Shown: positions 45,026-53,996, counted from the first letter of the stretch. The stretch: 64,000 bases of DNA from Levilactobacillus brevis ATCC 14869 = DSM 20054 (GCF_001433855.1 NZ_AZCP01000003.1:91719-155718); one strand, 5' to 3'. Notes: generated from the letters alone by a model not told the origin. Numbers and translations are program-made.

Positions 45026-45054
45026 CTGACGCAACTAATGTTGGGGTGTATGAT
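45026..45054 (+). promoter_or_regulatory. Promoter of the plus-strand RNA candidate
   Basis: CTGACG (45026-45031), 17-base spacer, TATGAT (45049-45054); start expected near 45061. Confidence 0.5.
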
Positions 45055-45060
45055 GAGTGA

Positions 45061-45184
45061 ACTGATCAGGTTAGTGGGTACCTATCCGGATTGAGGCCGT
45101 TTTCGGTTGGATAGGGTTAGCCTGATTAACAGAATAAGCTTATATCTGGAGGACTTGCAGGCATTGCTGTGAGCCCTTTTTTTT
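45061..45184 (+). ncRNA. Structured small RNA candidate (plus strand)
   Basis: About 124 bases with a three-level fold: P1 45065-45074/45117-45126 (ATCAGGTTAG with TTAGCCTGAT, ten pairs with G-U), P2 CCTATCC/GGATAGG (45081-45087/45109-45115), P3 GGCCG-TTTT-CGGTT (45095-45108) with an asymmetric GGATTGA bulge. A small AT palindrome (ATAAGCTTAT) and a terminator hairpin (CTTGCAG/CTGTGAG) ending in eight T follow. No open frame. Not 4.5S RNA, RNase P RNA or tmRNA by sequence; family unknown. Confidence 0.5.
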
Positions 45185-45329
45185 GTGGTCAGATTGGACG
45201 GTGAATAAACAATCTGCTGTGTTAGCTTCCCAATACTAATAGAAAACTAATGGGCAACCGGGAAGGTTAAATGCAATAAATAGGGGGAGTATGGCATCTA
45301 ACAAGGGGTATCAAGCGTACTGATGACTA

Positions 45330-45426
45330 AAAAAGCCGCCCTCGCGACGTTGAAACGCGAAGACGGCTATTATCATTTGCGGATTGGTTAGAGCGCAAAT
45401 ACCACAGAGCTTCCTCTGTGAGTATT
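45330..45426 (-). ncRNA. Structured small RNA candidate (minus strand)
   Basis: Read on the minus strand: hairpin CACAGAG-GAAG-CTCTGTG (45403-45420), hairpin ATTTGCG/CGCAAAT with a 12-base loop (45375-45400), then a terminator hairpin (45334-45346/45356-45368, AGCCGTCTTCGCG with CGCGAGGGCGGCT) and six T. A possible promoter TTGCAA-17-TAACAT lies just upstream. No open frame of note. It converges with the plus-strand candidate. Family unknown. Confidence 0.5.
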
Positions 45427-45524
45427 ATGTTAATGGAGTCCTTGTTAAATTGCAACTGAAGGGGTCAGTAATCGCGTTAGTAGTGACTTGGTTAGGGGAC
45501 ACAATGGTTTCTTATCGGTAATCG

Positions 45525-45553
45525 TTGGTCGTCTTTCGTGGGTATGCTACACT
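45525..45553 (+). promoter_or_regulatory. Promoter of the DUF2207 gene
   Basis: TTGGTC (45525-45530), 17-base spacer, TACACT (45548-45553), preceded by TGC. Confidence 0.65.
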
Positions 45554-45583
45554 AAACCTAATAGGATTGGAGGAGGGGTGCTT

Positions 45584-47404
45584 ATGCGGTACCGACAGGG
45601 AGTTTGGTGGCTATTGGGTTTAATCCTGGCGTTGGTTGGTGGATTGCAAGTGACCACGACAAGTGCGGCAGCGAGCTACACGATTAAACCGTTTCGAATG
45701 AACGTGGACGTGACACGCCGGGGGAATGCCAATGTGACGGAGACCATGACCTATCACTTTGATGATGATTATCACGGCGTCTATAACGTGCAAGATTTAC
45801 GCGGCATTGAGGGGGGACGACTGACCGGTGTTAGCACGCGCTTGAATGATGGAGGAATGCGGCCGGCAAGAGCTGTTGATAGCGGCGACAGTCGGTATCA
45901 GGTCAGCCAAAGTAACCAACGGCTAAAGGTTAAAGTTTATCGGGCGGTGTCCGCGGGTGATCGCTTACAGGTTACTTACCGCTTTCATTTGACCGGGGTC
46001 GTGACGAATTATGCGGATACGGCGGAATTGAATTGGAAATTAATTGGTGCAGGTTGGGATGAGCCGTTACATAATGTCCGCCTGACCATTCAACTGCCGA
46101 CTCAGCCGGTTAAGCAGTTGCAGGCGTGGACGCATGGCCCATTGACTGGACACACGGCAGTTCAGTCGAAAACGGGACGTGTGGTGATGACAATACCGGA
46201 AAATTCGGCCAATACGTTTGTGGAAAGTCATCTGCTGTTTCCAACGCAGGTAACGGCGGCTAATCCCAATACTCGCACACAAAAACGGCGAGCAGCCGCG
46301 CAAAAGCAAGAAGCGAAATTAGCGGCAGACGCCAATGCTAAGCGCCAGCAACAACGCTGGCTAGTCGTAGGGGGGTACGTGGCATTGACGGTGGGCCTAG
46401 TGGCCTTGTTAGCGGGAAGCTACCATTGGATGCGACATCACCCGGCTAATCGGTACCCACATCCGATTCCAGTCGACCACTTTTTTGATGTCCCAGGCGT
46501 GGCACCGGCCGTGGCTGTGGCATTACTGAATTTTCGTTCGCCAGACACGGATGCATTAAGTGGTGAGTTGATGATGGCAGCCAGTCGGCATGAGATTAAG
46601 TTAGAACCGGTTCGAGAAAAGAAACATGATACCGTGCGTTTGACTAAAACGGGTACGGTGACCAACATTTTTCTCCAACGGGCATTTGAACGATTAGGCT
46701 CCCTGGATAGCTTTACGTTGCGTGATTTAAAACAATTTGCGAAAAAAGATAAAGGGAGTCGAGTCAGCCACTGGTTTAAGGAGTGGCAAGATCAGGTTGA
46801 TGAAGCAGCAGAGGTCTACCAAGATGGTGACAATATCGCCATCCGCCAACGCTTGCTAGGAATTGCATGGGGACTCACGCTTGTAATTGCCGCTTGGATC
46901 GGTGTGTCGGCGTTGGTCGACCCGTTGGTCTTTAAAATAAGCGCCGGTCTAGGACTAGTTGTTTTGTTTGGTAGTTGGACCTATATCTCGCGTCAGCGGC
47001 GGCAAATTGATCGCAATACGGCGGAAGGGTTGGTCTTGAGAAATGAGATTGGCGGCTTCCGGCGGATGCTGAAGGACATTGGTCATTTCAATACAGCTAA
47101 GATTGGTGACCTCATATTATGGGAGCAAATATTGCCGTATGCCGCAGCATTTGGCCTCGCCAAACAGGTGGCTGACAAACTGGCGATCGACTTTGGGAAG
47201 GATGTCGTGGCCGGGGCTTTGGTCGCTTATCCCCTTTACTATCCGGGCGCGTTCAATTTGTCGTTGGGCGACATGGTCCAAACAAGTATTGCGGGAGCAA
47301 TTGATACGTCGGCTAACTTTAGTTCACCATCGGGCGGTTCCGGCGGATTCTCCGGCGGTAGTTCGGGTGGCTTTGGTGGCGGTTCCGGTGGCGGAGCCTT
47401 TTAA
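45584..47404 (+). CDS. DUF2207-type membrane protein with Gly/Ser-rich tail
   Basis: A 606-residue envelope protein. Signal peptide (WWLLGLILALVGGLQV, cleavage near SAAAS), an extracytoplasmic DUF2207 domain (MNVDVTRRGNANVTETMTYHFDDDYHGVY, LRGIEGG), a membrane segment near residue 270 (VVGGYVALTVGLVALLAG), a cytoplasmic part with winged-helix character, two further membrane segments (~425-465), a cytoplasmic end and a tail of GGSGG/GGFGGG repeats. Function of the family is unknown. Start chosen at the ATG behind GGAGGAGGGG; 32 codons of upstream frame are excluded. Confidence 0.88.
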   Translation: MRYRQGVWWLLGLILALVGGLQVTTTSAAASYTIKPFRMNVDVTRRGNANVTETMTYHFDDDYHGVYNVQDLRGIEGGRLTGVSTRLNDGGMRPARAVDSGDSRYQVSQSNQRLKVKVYRAVSAGDRLQVTYRFHLTGVVTNYADTAELNWKLIGAGWDEPLHNVRLTIQLPTQPVKQLQAWTHGPLTGHTAVQSKTGRVVMTIPENSANTFVESHLLFPTQVTAANPNTRTQKRRAAAQKQEAKLAADANAKRQQQRWLVVGGYVALTVGLVALLAGSYHWMRHHPANRYPHPIPVDHFFDVPGVAPAVAVALLNFRSPDTDALSGELMMAASRHEIKLEPVREKKHDTVRLTKTGTVTNIFLQRAFERLGSLDSFTLRDLKQFAKKDKGSRVSHWFKEWQDQVDEAAEVYQDGDNIAIRQRLLGIAWGLTLVIAAWIGVSALVDPLVFKISAGLGLVVLFGSWTYISRQRRQIDRNTAEGLVLRNEIGGFRRMLKDIGHFNTAKIGDLILWEQILPYAAAFGLAKQVADKLAIDFGKDVVAGALVAYPLYYPGAFNLSLGDMVQTSIAGAIDTSANFSSPSGGSGGFSGGSSGGFGGGSGGGAF

Positions 47405-47414
47405 ATAGTTTGGA

Positions 47415-47457
47415 GAGAAGACCGGGTGGCCAGGGGATGTGGCTGCCGGGTCTTTTG
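47415..47457 (+). terminator. Terminator of the DUF2207 gene
   Basis: AAGACC-CGGGTGGCC / GTGGCTGCCG-GGTCTT hairpin followed by TTGG. Confidence 0.75.
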
Positions 47458-47560
47458 GTGTAGAGCCGATAATATGAATGCGTCGTCAATTAGATAGTGA
47501 CCAGTACCTATTATGGGCAACTTTTAAGTGCTAGGTTTGCTAATAGTGGGAGAAATTCAC

Positions 47561-48211
47561 ATGAAAAAGATGATGCAATTAGCGACAGTTCTAGGAGTCA
47601 GCGTGGGGATTTTCGGATTAGCCAATGTCGCGGCATCGGCTAATAGTCAATACTCAGCCAAACGGTCTAATTCAGTTCGGCTGGTGTGGCGGACTAATAT
47701 GAGGCGCCATGCGTGTACAGCAACGCAAGGCGCGCACCATTCCAAACATTTAGGGATTCGTTATAGTAATAACGATGTGACGCAAATCATTACTTGGTAT
47801 ACGGATGCGCATGAGAAGTTGTATAAGAAATATAAAGGACATAATGCCATTTATTATCATGTGAAGAGTGTGGATGGAGCGTTAAAAGGTTGGATTTGGC
47901 GAGGGTATTTGAAGTCGGTAGCGACGAGTAACAATGGTAAATCAAGTTCATCTTCAATGAATCAAACGGATCTTGAGAGATGGGTTTTGCCTAAGTATGA
48001 GAAACTTAGTAAGTTGAAGTTTATTAATTTCTTTAGCAAGGATCCAACTAGTGAAAAGGCTATTGAACAAGTGCTCGTTAAGGTCGGTTACGACCAAAAT
48101 ACGAGAAGTTCTTATCAGGGTTGGTCAGTTGGAGGCGCCGCTCTGGGATCAGATAGCTTTGAAGAGGGAACTGAACCGGGTAAGGGCTTGATTTTCCTGA
48201 TTCAGAAGTAG
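47561..48211 (+). CDS. Secreted protein, unknown function
   Basis: 216 residues: signal peptide MKKMMQLATVLGVSVGIFGL.. cleaved near ASA-NSQ, then a segment with repeated lactobacillus wall-protein features (KHLGIRYSNNDVTQIITWYTD, HEKLYKKYKGHNAIYYHVKS, GALKGWIWRGYLKS), a Ser-rich linker and a C-terminal ~75-residue part ending GKGLIFLIQK. The WIWRGYLKS segment recurs in many lactobacillus extracellular proteins and is thought to bind the wall. The ATG is preceded by a weak GGGAG site. Confidence 0.75.
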   Translation: MKKMMQLATVLGVSVGIFGLANVAASANSQYSAKRSNSVRLVWRTNMRRHACTATQGAHHSKHLGIRYSNNDVTQIITWYTDAHEKLYKKYKGHNAIYYHVKSVDGALKGWIWRGYLKSVATSNNGKSSSSSMNQTDLERWVLPKYEKLSKLKFINFFSKDPTSEKAIEQVLVKVGYDQNTRSSYQGWSVGGAALGSDSFEEGTEPGKGLIFLIQK

Positions 48212-48250
48212 GTTCACGTAATTTTGAAGCTCAGAAAAATTTATGCAAAC

Positions 48251-48292
48251 AAAAAAGGATTGAGAATTCTTCGTGAATTCTCAATCCTTTTT
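48251..48292. terminator. Terminator
   Basis: AAAAAAGGATTGAGAATTC with its complement around TTCGT; symmetrical. Confidence 0.92.
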
Positions 48293-48302
48293 TAATTCTA
48301 AT

Positions 48303-48536
48303 CTATGACATATTGTCCGGATAAAAATTCTCATGTTTATTTAACACGTTTTTAATGTAACGCAATTCTAAAATATCAACTAAGAAATTTAAATTATCGT
48401 CAGTCTCTCTCGTTGACCTATTCTTTTGAGTTTGTTTGGTAAGCAAATCTAAAAGAGCATATTTTATGTTTAAACAAATTAAAGGCGGTAGTAGTCTGGC
48501 GAATATAGGATGAAATTGTAGGTATCGAGTTGTATC
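48303..48536 (-). pseudogene. Possible gene remnant without start codon
   Basis: A stop-to-stop minus-strand frame of about 77 codons reads like real protein (segments FHPIFARLLPPLICLNIKYA, LLDLLTKQTQKNRSTRETDD, LVDILELRYIKNVLNKHENF) but has no usable start codon in its first part. It is AT-rich and lies in a 640-base gap. Probably the 3' end of a decayed gene; family not recognised. Confidence 0.35.
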
Positions 48537-48811
48537 CTATCTAAAATATTGAGACAAGTTTATCTATGTGGTATCGATAGTCTCTAAAATTGAGAAAACT
48601 TAGTCTCTAAGCTTAGGGTTATTACGTTGGTACTATTGGGTTAATTCGGAAAGTAATTGAAATAAATATGTAATTGGGAAAATCATGTGAGTGATAATAT
48701 AACCAAGCATGAATACTGAAACCTAGTTGGAGGATGTACATAAGTGAATTTAATGGTCAGAAAGGTTTATCTCGTCGAGACTTGTAGTGTGACAGCTTCA
48801 TTTGTAGGATT
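48537..48811. other. AT-rich gap
   Basis: No gene seen. A direct repeat TAGTCTCTAA occurs at 48578-48587 and 48601-48610; otherwise no clear structure. Confidence 0.4.
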
Positions 48812-48840
48812 AAAAAAGCCACCAGATGTACTGATGGCTT
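48812..48840 (-). terminator. Terminator of the 208-residue secreted protein gene
   Basis: AAAGCCATCAG / CTGGTGGCTTT on the minus strand with six T. Confidence 0.85.
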
Positions 48841-48855
48841 TTGCTAAATATGAAT

Positions 48856-49482
48856 TTACTTAAAATTGATAGCTATCTGGCCTCTTCTAAACTCTCCAAT
48901 GCCACCCTGAGAGGGTGTGTTATTAAAGAATGTTCCAATGAAAAAATTGGCCTTCCCAATCTTTTTTACTGATGATTTAGAGTGGAAGAGTAGCTCAAAA
49001 TTTTCTGAATGATTGGCGCCTAAGTAGTGGAAGGTATTTGTATTTGCAGCCTTCCCAACTATTGTGCTCAGCATTTTGGGACTTTTACTTGTTGAAAATG
49101 AGAAATAAAATGGTGTTGCTGTATCTGCTAATCCGGCTAAGCTGTTATTAGTTAATCCGATATTATTAACTGCACCAAATCTGAAGGAGCCTTGTTTACT
49201 ATTATTGTATGCCATTCCGGTTACTTTCATCCACGTTTTATAATTTGAGCGACTCTTGGGCACTTGATAAATGTAAATATTTCTGATTTTCAGCTTATAC
49301 TTTGTATCCATAGTAAGCGTCTTGTTTAAGATATACTTTTTCTTACTTGAGTAAATTTTATGTATTGTTCTTGTGCCGTTGTTTTTGTAGGTGTTAAAGT
49401 AACTGGCACTAGCAACACTAGTATTAATTAAACCAACGAAACTAGCCACAAATAATAAGGCAAGCTTACCTTTAGTTTTCAT
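48856..49482 (-). CDS. Secreted protein, unknown function
   Basis: A 208-residue exported protein: signal peptide MKTKGKLALLFVASFVGLIN.. cleaved near ASA-SYF. The mature part is basic and rich in Asn, Ser and Tyr (KIYSSKKKYILNKTLTMDTK, YKTWMKVTGMAYNNSKQGSF, FHYLGANHSENFELLF). I recognise no family. GAGGAGATTC lies before the ATG. Base composition is AT-rich like the flanking gaps, which hints at recent acquisition. Confidence 0.7.
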   Translation of the reverse strand: MKTKGKLALLFVASFVGLINTSVASASYFNTYKNNGTRTIHKIYSSKKKYILNKTLTMDTKYKLKIRNIYIYQVPKSRSNYKTWMKVTGMAYNNSKQGSFRFGAVNNIGLTNNSLAGLADTATPFYFSFSTSKSPKMLSTIVGKAANTNTFHYLGANHSENFELLFHSKSSVKKIGKANFFIGTFFNNTPSQGGIGEFRRGQIAINFK

Positions 49483-50006
49483 GTTAGAATCTCCTCGATT
49501 AACACACGTTATTTAACTATTATATTAGCTTCACTATACCACTTGAAAAATAAATTAGCTAAGTCAAATGTAGCCAAAAAGAAAGACTAGTTTCAAAAAT
49601 CAGCCTTTCTTTTGACGCCGTGTGCATGTAGTTTGCTACCGTGTAATTGTTTGGGTTGCTGGAGCTTGCTGAATGATGTATCGCAATTCCGACACATAGA
49701 GAGTCCTTATATTGACTAACTTCTGTTTCTACATATTTATCCGTAGACCTGAGGACTCGGAATTACTTTTGAAAGTGAGGTCCTGAGAATGCTTAAAATT
49801 GAAGTCATTGATATATTTTGAAGTGTTTGCTGGTAGGTATCACTATAGTGATTTGGAACTTTTTACAAAAATTCATTCATAGTAGTAAGCAATCGAAGTC
49901 GACGGTCAGTAAGCTAATGAATCAATGCTCTGGGGACGTAATTTACATACTAATAGATCAAAAAAGTCGTAATCAGCCAAGCACCAGTACGACATACCAA
50001 ACGATA
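49483..50006. other. AT-rich gap between the secreted protein gene and queT
   Basis: No convincing gene. A hairpin with A/T tracts (AAAAAGAAAG..CTTTCTTTT, about 49574-49613) could be a terminator. A 66-codon plus-strand frame at 49818 lacks a ribosome-binding site and family resemblance. Probably degraded sequence. Confidence 0.4.
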
Positions 50007-50046
50007 CAAAAAGTCTAGCGTTAGCAAAAGTTGCCACACTAGACCA
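50007..50046 (-). terminator. Terminator of queT
   Basis: GTCTAGTGTGGCA / TGCTAACGCTAGAC on the minus strand, followed by five T. Confidence 0.8.
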
Positions 50047-50054
50047 CTAATCCA

Positions 50055-50576
50055 TTATTTTGTAAAATCAATCTTCAAACTCAACAGATAAATCACAACG
50101 CCCCCAAAGATCATGCTGACCAGTTCTCCCCAACCGATGGATAACCAGTTGGCCCAGAATGTTGGCCAAAAGGCAGTCTTGGAAACAATAGCAATCTCCC
50201 AGGCAATCATACACATGAAGAAGACCGCGACCACCGTATTAATGGCCATTTGGGCGATGCGATTGTGGACGAATTTACTGAGCCAATACATGACCAGTAA
50301 TGCCAGCAGCGTTTGAATGGTCCCAGTGGCAATATCCAAAAAGCCAAATGGTGAGGCAATAATATTGGCAATGAAAACCCCCAGTGTGACCGCGGCAATG
50401 TAGCGCTTGTTGAAGACCACCAAGTGATTAAACATTTCCGACAGACGGATCTGAAAGGGACCAAAGCTCAGGGCTGACAAGACCGTCGTTAGCACGACGT
50501 AGAGTGCAGCTATGAGAGCCGCGAGCACCATACTGCGGGTGTCGCTGACTCCCGAAACACGTTTCTTAGAATTCAC
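50055..50576 (-). CDS. queT: Queuosine precursor transporter QueT
   Basis: A 173-residue, five- or six-segment membrane protein of the QueT family (ECF substrate-binding type), which takes up preQ1 or a related queuosine precursor. Signature: VLAALIAALYVVLTTVLSALSFGPFQIRLSEMFNHL, then GVFIANIIASPFGFLDIATGTIQTLLALLVMY. Start is GTG, six bases after AAGGAA. No ECF energising subunits are nearby, so it would use the shared module encoded elsewhere. A preQ1 riboswitch is expected but was not recognised. Confidence 0.92.
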   Translation of the reverse strand: MNSKKRVSGVSDTRSMVLAALIAALYVVLTTVLSALSFGPFQIRLSEMFNHLVVFNKRYIAAVTLGVFIANIIASPFGFLDIATGTIQTLLALLVMYWLSKFVHNRIAQMAINTVVAVFFMCMIAWEIAIVSKTAFWPTFWANWLSIGWGELVSMIFGGVVIYLLSLKIDFTK

Positions 50577-50653
50577 GAGAAATTCCTTCCTTTGCTAATT
50601 ATTCAGTTTTTAAACCTTAGTAAGCGTACCGCAAAACCGGGATTTTAGCAAAA

Positions 50654-50669
50654 TGTTCCACGGGAAACA
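50654..50669. promoter_or_regulatory. parS site (one mismatch)
   Basis: TGTTCCACGGGAAACA fits TGTTNCACGTGAAACA except one base. It lies in the queT upstream region; a strongly decayed copy (four mismatches) is at 50684-50699. Confidence 0.7.
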
Positions 50670-50836
50670 TTACAATCGGGTATTGTCTACCGTGAAGCAT
50701 TGACACCGGGGGTATTGCTTGTGTAAATTAGGAATAACTTCTGCATGTCGGTGGTGGCTAGCCTTATCGCTAACTAACGGCCACCGTTGAATCGTTATAC
50801 CATACTAGATAGTCATTATTGGGGGAGGCACTTATC

Positions 50837-53800
50837 ATGAGAATCGCACACCACCGCTGGCCGCTTTGGGTTATGTATTCCCTAGCGTTTGCGGTGATCG
50901 CGGCCATTAGCTTCGGAATATTTGGGGTGGCTAATCGGACCTTAATCTGGAACATGGATGGCATCACGCAACATTACCCATTGATTCGCGAGTTTCATCA
51001 GCTGTTAATGAAGTCCGGCCTAGCGGGGGTTACAGGGTGGTCTTGGACCTTTGGCTTAGGAGCCGACAAATTAACCACGCTAGCCTACTATGTGTTAGGT
51101 GATCCGTTTGCGTATGCCCTGGCGTTACTTCCGACGCGCCTATTAGAGGTTGGTTATGGGTGGGCTATCGTTCTACGGCTTTACGCGGCTGGTCTAGCTT
51201 TTCTAGTCCTGGCAAAACGCTACGCCTTTAAACCCGGTAGTCAATTGGTCGGCGCAGTCACGTATGCCTTTACCGGGTATTCTTTGATGGTGGGGGTTCA
51301 TCATCCCTTCTTCCTTTTGCCTATGATCTGGTTACCCCTACTTTTTGTTGGCGTCGACCGAATCCTACAGGGAAAAGGGTGGGGATTCTTGGCCGCTGTG
51401 ACCGGGATCACTATTTTGAGTAACTTCTACTTTGCTTACATACTAGGGCTGGGTAGCCTAATTTATGCCATCATTCGCTACTTTAGTTGCCGTGAGCGCG
51501 GTCAGTTAGCGGTTAGCTGGCTAGTCGCCACGGCCCGTTTTTTGGCCGCTGCTGTTACGGGACTACTGATTTCAGGGGTGTTGTTACTGCCATCACTTTT
51601 GATGATGCTGAAATCCACTCGGACGGTGTCCATTTTTGCGAATGGCCTCTGGTTATATCCGCTTAATTATTATCTAACACTCAGCAATACCATTTTAACG
51701 ACGGGCAACACCCTTAATTACTGGGCAGTGTTGGGGATCACCGGATTTGGTTTCTTAGGGTGTGTCTATACGCTGGTGCACTGGCGGCAACATCGGTGGC
51801 TGGCCATCACGCTTCTTGCGGTGATTGTCGGGCTCCTCTTTCCTGCCGTGGCCGCGTTCTTTAACGTCTTATCGACGCCATCTAACCGCTGGATTCTGCT
51901 AGCAGCCGTTCCCTTTGGTCTGGCGTTAATGACACTCATGGATCACCTGACGGCGTTATCGTTGCCTGACCGCTGGTGGCTGTTGGGGAGTAGCCTTGGC
52001 CTATTAGTCGTCATTTACCTGAGCAACGGCTTTACCTTCAGCAATCCGGCGCGTGATTTACTGACGTATGGGTTATTGTTGACCACGACGCTACTGGTTG
52101 TGGTGGCCTTACCGCGCCGCTGGACGTTCGGTGGGGTCGGTATTTTAATCGGGCTAAATCTGATCAATAACGCTTGGGGCTATTACGATCCCAACCTGAG
52201 CAATCAAGCGACGCAACAGCTACGCGCTAGTGATGCCACACGCTACATTCAAGATTATTTTGATGGCGCGCAGTCGGCGGTCCAATCGGATCACGCGTTT
52301 TCGCGGGTAAGTGCAACGCGCAACTATAATTTGTTCCGGACGGTGGGGAATAACATGACGATGTCTCACGGTCTGCATGGGATTATGTCCTATTTTTCCG
52401 TTCAAAATGGCTATGTTGGCCAATTTAGCCGCGACTTGGGTAATGCTGAGTATGCGATGAATGCGCCGATGGGCCAAGCCGATGGCCGAACGACCCTGAC
52501 GCAATTATTGGGGGTCAAGTATTTATTCGCGCGGACCGATCAGGTGACTAATCACGCGGCGCTGCCGTATGGGTATCAGGCGGCTAAAAAGATCTATCCA
52601 GAACAGCCCGTGTACGGGTTATCAAATGGTGTTGGCACACAGGTGTTAACCACGAACTTGGCGTTTCCACTGGTTTATACGCAACCCCAAGTACTAACGA
52701 TCAAGGCATGGCACCGGTTAAGCTTGGTTGACCGGGAGCGGAGTCTAACGCAAGCTGCTGTGACGTCCCAGCCAGTCGCTGGCGTGAAAGCGGCGCACTA
52801 TCAATCGCCCAAACGCACGCTGGCTTATACGGTAACGCCAGATACGATTCCGGTAATTGATAGCACAAACAAGGTCATTCAGTACCGGTTAAAGCAAGCC
52901 GCAGCTGGGCAAAAGACGGGCCTCAATGACAAGCAGCTAGCGACCTATGGCACCACAATTCAGACGCCTCAGTTAACGGTTGATAAAAATGGCCTGTTAA
53001 GTAAGCAGGAGGTTCAGCAGTACGGCCCCATGGTACAGTTATCCCGGAATCAAGCAGCACTGCAACGGGTGTTAACCCATAATCAACAGATTATTCAACG
53101 GACCACTCAAACCAATCAGACAGGCCTGCATCAGTTAACTAGCGATGCGCAAGGACAACCGATTAAATATACGGTAACGCTTAAGCACCCGCAGCAAGCT
53201 CAGGGGACAGAGTTGTATTTAGAATTGGACGGCATTAGTTCACAGCAACTGACAACCAAAGATCAACTCCAAACAGCGGATAATACTAGCGTTTTGGGAA
53301 ATACCCCGCGGTCAAATTTAACCAAGTTGAACGCTTGGCGGACGGCGATTAGCAACCCGGATTTGGGCGATTACTGGGTGACGGCTAAGACGCGGAATGC
53401 GACCAAGACCTTCTCCCAGTTTGGTTTAGACAATCTGTCAGATTATGAACCCAAGCATCAAGTATTATTGAACTTGGGTTACTCGCAGCAGTTACGCAAG
53501 ACAATTGACGTGACCTTTAACGCCACTAAGCAACTCAATATTAAATCAGCTAAGCTCATCGCGGTACCGTTTGGCGCGAGCTATGACCAACAGGTCCACG
53601 CTGTTCAGCGACGGGGGTTGCAGCATGCCCAGATACGAGATAACTCGGTAACGGGTGAGCTAACGACGCCACAAGCCAGTGTTATGACGACATCCATTCC
53701 GTACTCGAGTGGCTGGCGGCTGACGGTGGATGGTCGGCCCACGGCAACGACGGTGGTTAATGAGGGCTTTGTTGGGGCCCGTTTGGCGGCGGGCACACAC

Positions 53801-53953
53801 CGGATTCGCTTGACTTACCGGACGCCGGGGCTAATCGGTGGTCTGATCCTAACAATAGTCGGGTTAGTGGTCTGGTTAGGTGAAATGGGTTGGTGGCATT
53901 GGCGACATCCTCAGGCGAAAACGCACGCAGCTAAATCAAAATCTGATGCTTAA
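50837..53953 (+). CDS. YfhO-family membrane protein (putative GT-C glycosyltransferase)
   Basis: A 1038-residue protein. The first ~450 residues hold about 13 membrane segments with GT-C features: NMDGITQHYPLIREFHQLLM and TFGLGADKLTTLAYYVLGDPF in the first extracytoplasmic loop, and LSTPSNRWILLAAVPFGLAL later. A large extracytoplasmic domain (~450-1000) and a final membrane segment (GLILTIVGLVVWLGEMG) follow. YfhO-type proteins glycosylate teichoic acids from lipid-linked sugars; the donor and target here are inferred. ATG start 8 bases after GGGGGAGG. No glycosyltransferase GT2 partner is adjacent. Confidence 0.88.
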   Translation: MRIAHHRWPLWVMYSLAFAVIAAISFGIFGVANRTLIWNMDGITQHYPLIREFHQLLMKSGLAGVTGWSWTFGLGADKLTTLAYYVLGDPFAYALALLPTRLLEVGYGWAIVLRLYAAGLAFLVLAKRYAFKPGSQLVGAVTYAFTGYSLMVGVHHPFFLLPMIWLPLLFVGVDRILQGKGWGFLAAVTGITILSNFYFAYILGLGSLIYAIIRYFSCRERGQLAVSWLVATARFLAAAVTGLLISGVLLLPSLLMMLKSTRTVSIFANGLWLYPLNYYLTLSNTILTTGNTLNYWAVLGITGFGFLGCVYTLVHWRQHRWLAITLLAVIVGLLFPAVAAFFNVLSTPSNRWILLAAVPFGLALMTLMDHLTALSLPDRWWLLGSSLGLLVVIYLSNGFTFSNPARDLLTYGLLLTTTLLVVVALPRRWTFGGVGILIGLNLINNAWGYYDPNLSNQATQQLRASDATRYIQDYFDGAQSAVQSDHAFSRVSATRNYNLFRTVGNNMTMSHGLHGIMSYFSVQNGYVGQFSRDLGNAEYAMNAPMGQADGRTTLTQLLGVKYLFARTDQVTNHAALPYGYQAAKKIYPEQPVYGLSNGVGTQVLTTNLAFPLVYTQPQVLTIKAWHRLSLVDRERSLTQAAVTSQPVAGVKAAHYQSPKRTLAYTVTPDTIPVIDSTNKVIQYRLKQAAAGQKTGLNDKQLATYGTTIQTPQLTVDKNGLLSKQEVQQYGPMVQLSRNQAALQRVLTHNQQIIQRTTQTNQTGLHQLTSDAQGQPIKYTVTLKHPQQAQGTELYLELDGISSQQLTTKDQLQTADNTSVLGNTPRSNLTKLNAWRTAISNPDLGDYWVTAKTRNATKTFSQFGLDNLSDYEPKHQVLLNLGYSQQLRKTIDVTFNATKQLNIKSAKLIAVPFGASYDQQVHAVQRRGLQHAQIRDNSVTGELTTPQASVMTTSIPYSSGWRLTVDGRPTATTVVNEGFVGARLAAGTHRIRLTYRTPGLIGGLILTIVGLVVWLGEMGWWHWRHPQAKTHAAKSKSDA

Positions 53954-53966
53954 TCAATGATTTTTG

Positions 53967-53996
53967 GCGGGACCAGGTCGTGGGTCCCGCTTTTTT
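53967..53996 (+). terminator. Terminator of the YfhO-type gene
   Basis: GCGGGACC / GGGTCCCGC followed by six T. Confidence 0.9.

Noticed and set aside
45061-45184. 6S RNA or 4.5S RNA
   Set aside because: Too short and the wrong architecture for 6S; lacks the 4.5S GGAAGC..AGCAG core.
49818-50018. Plus-strand frame with vaguely LysR-like text in a neighbouring frame
   Set aside because: Would need frameshifts and has no start signal; too weak to call a gene or pseudogene.
50577-50640. preQ1-II-like end (GC..AAAGGA) before queT
   Set aside because: Only the purine-rich ribosome-binding segment resembles the riboswitch; the conserved core is missing.
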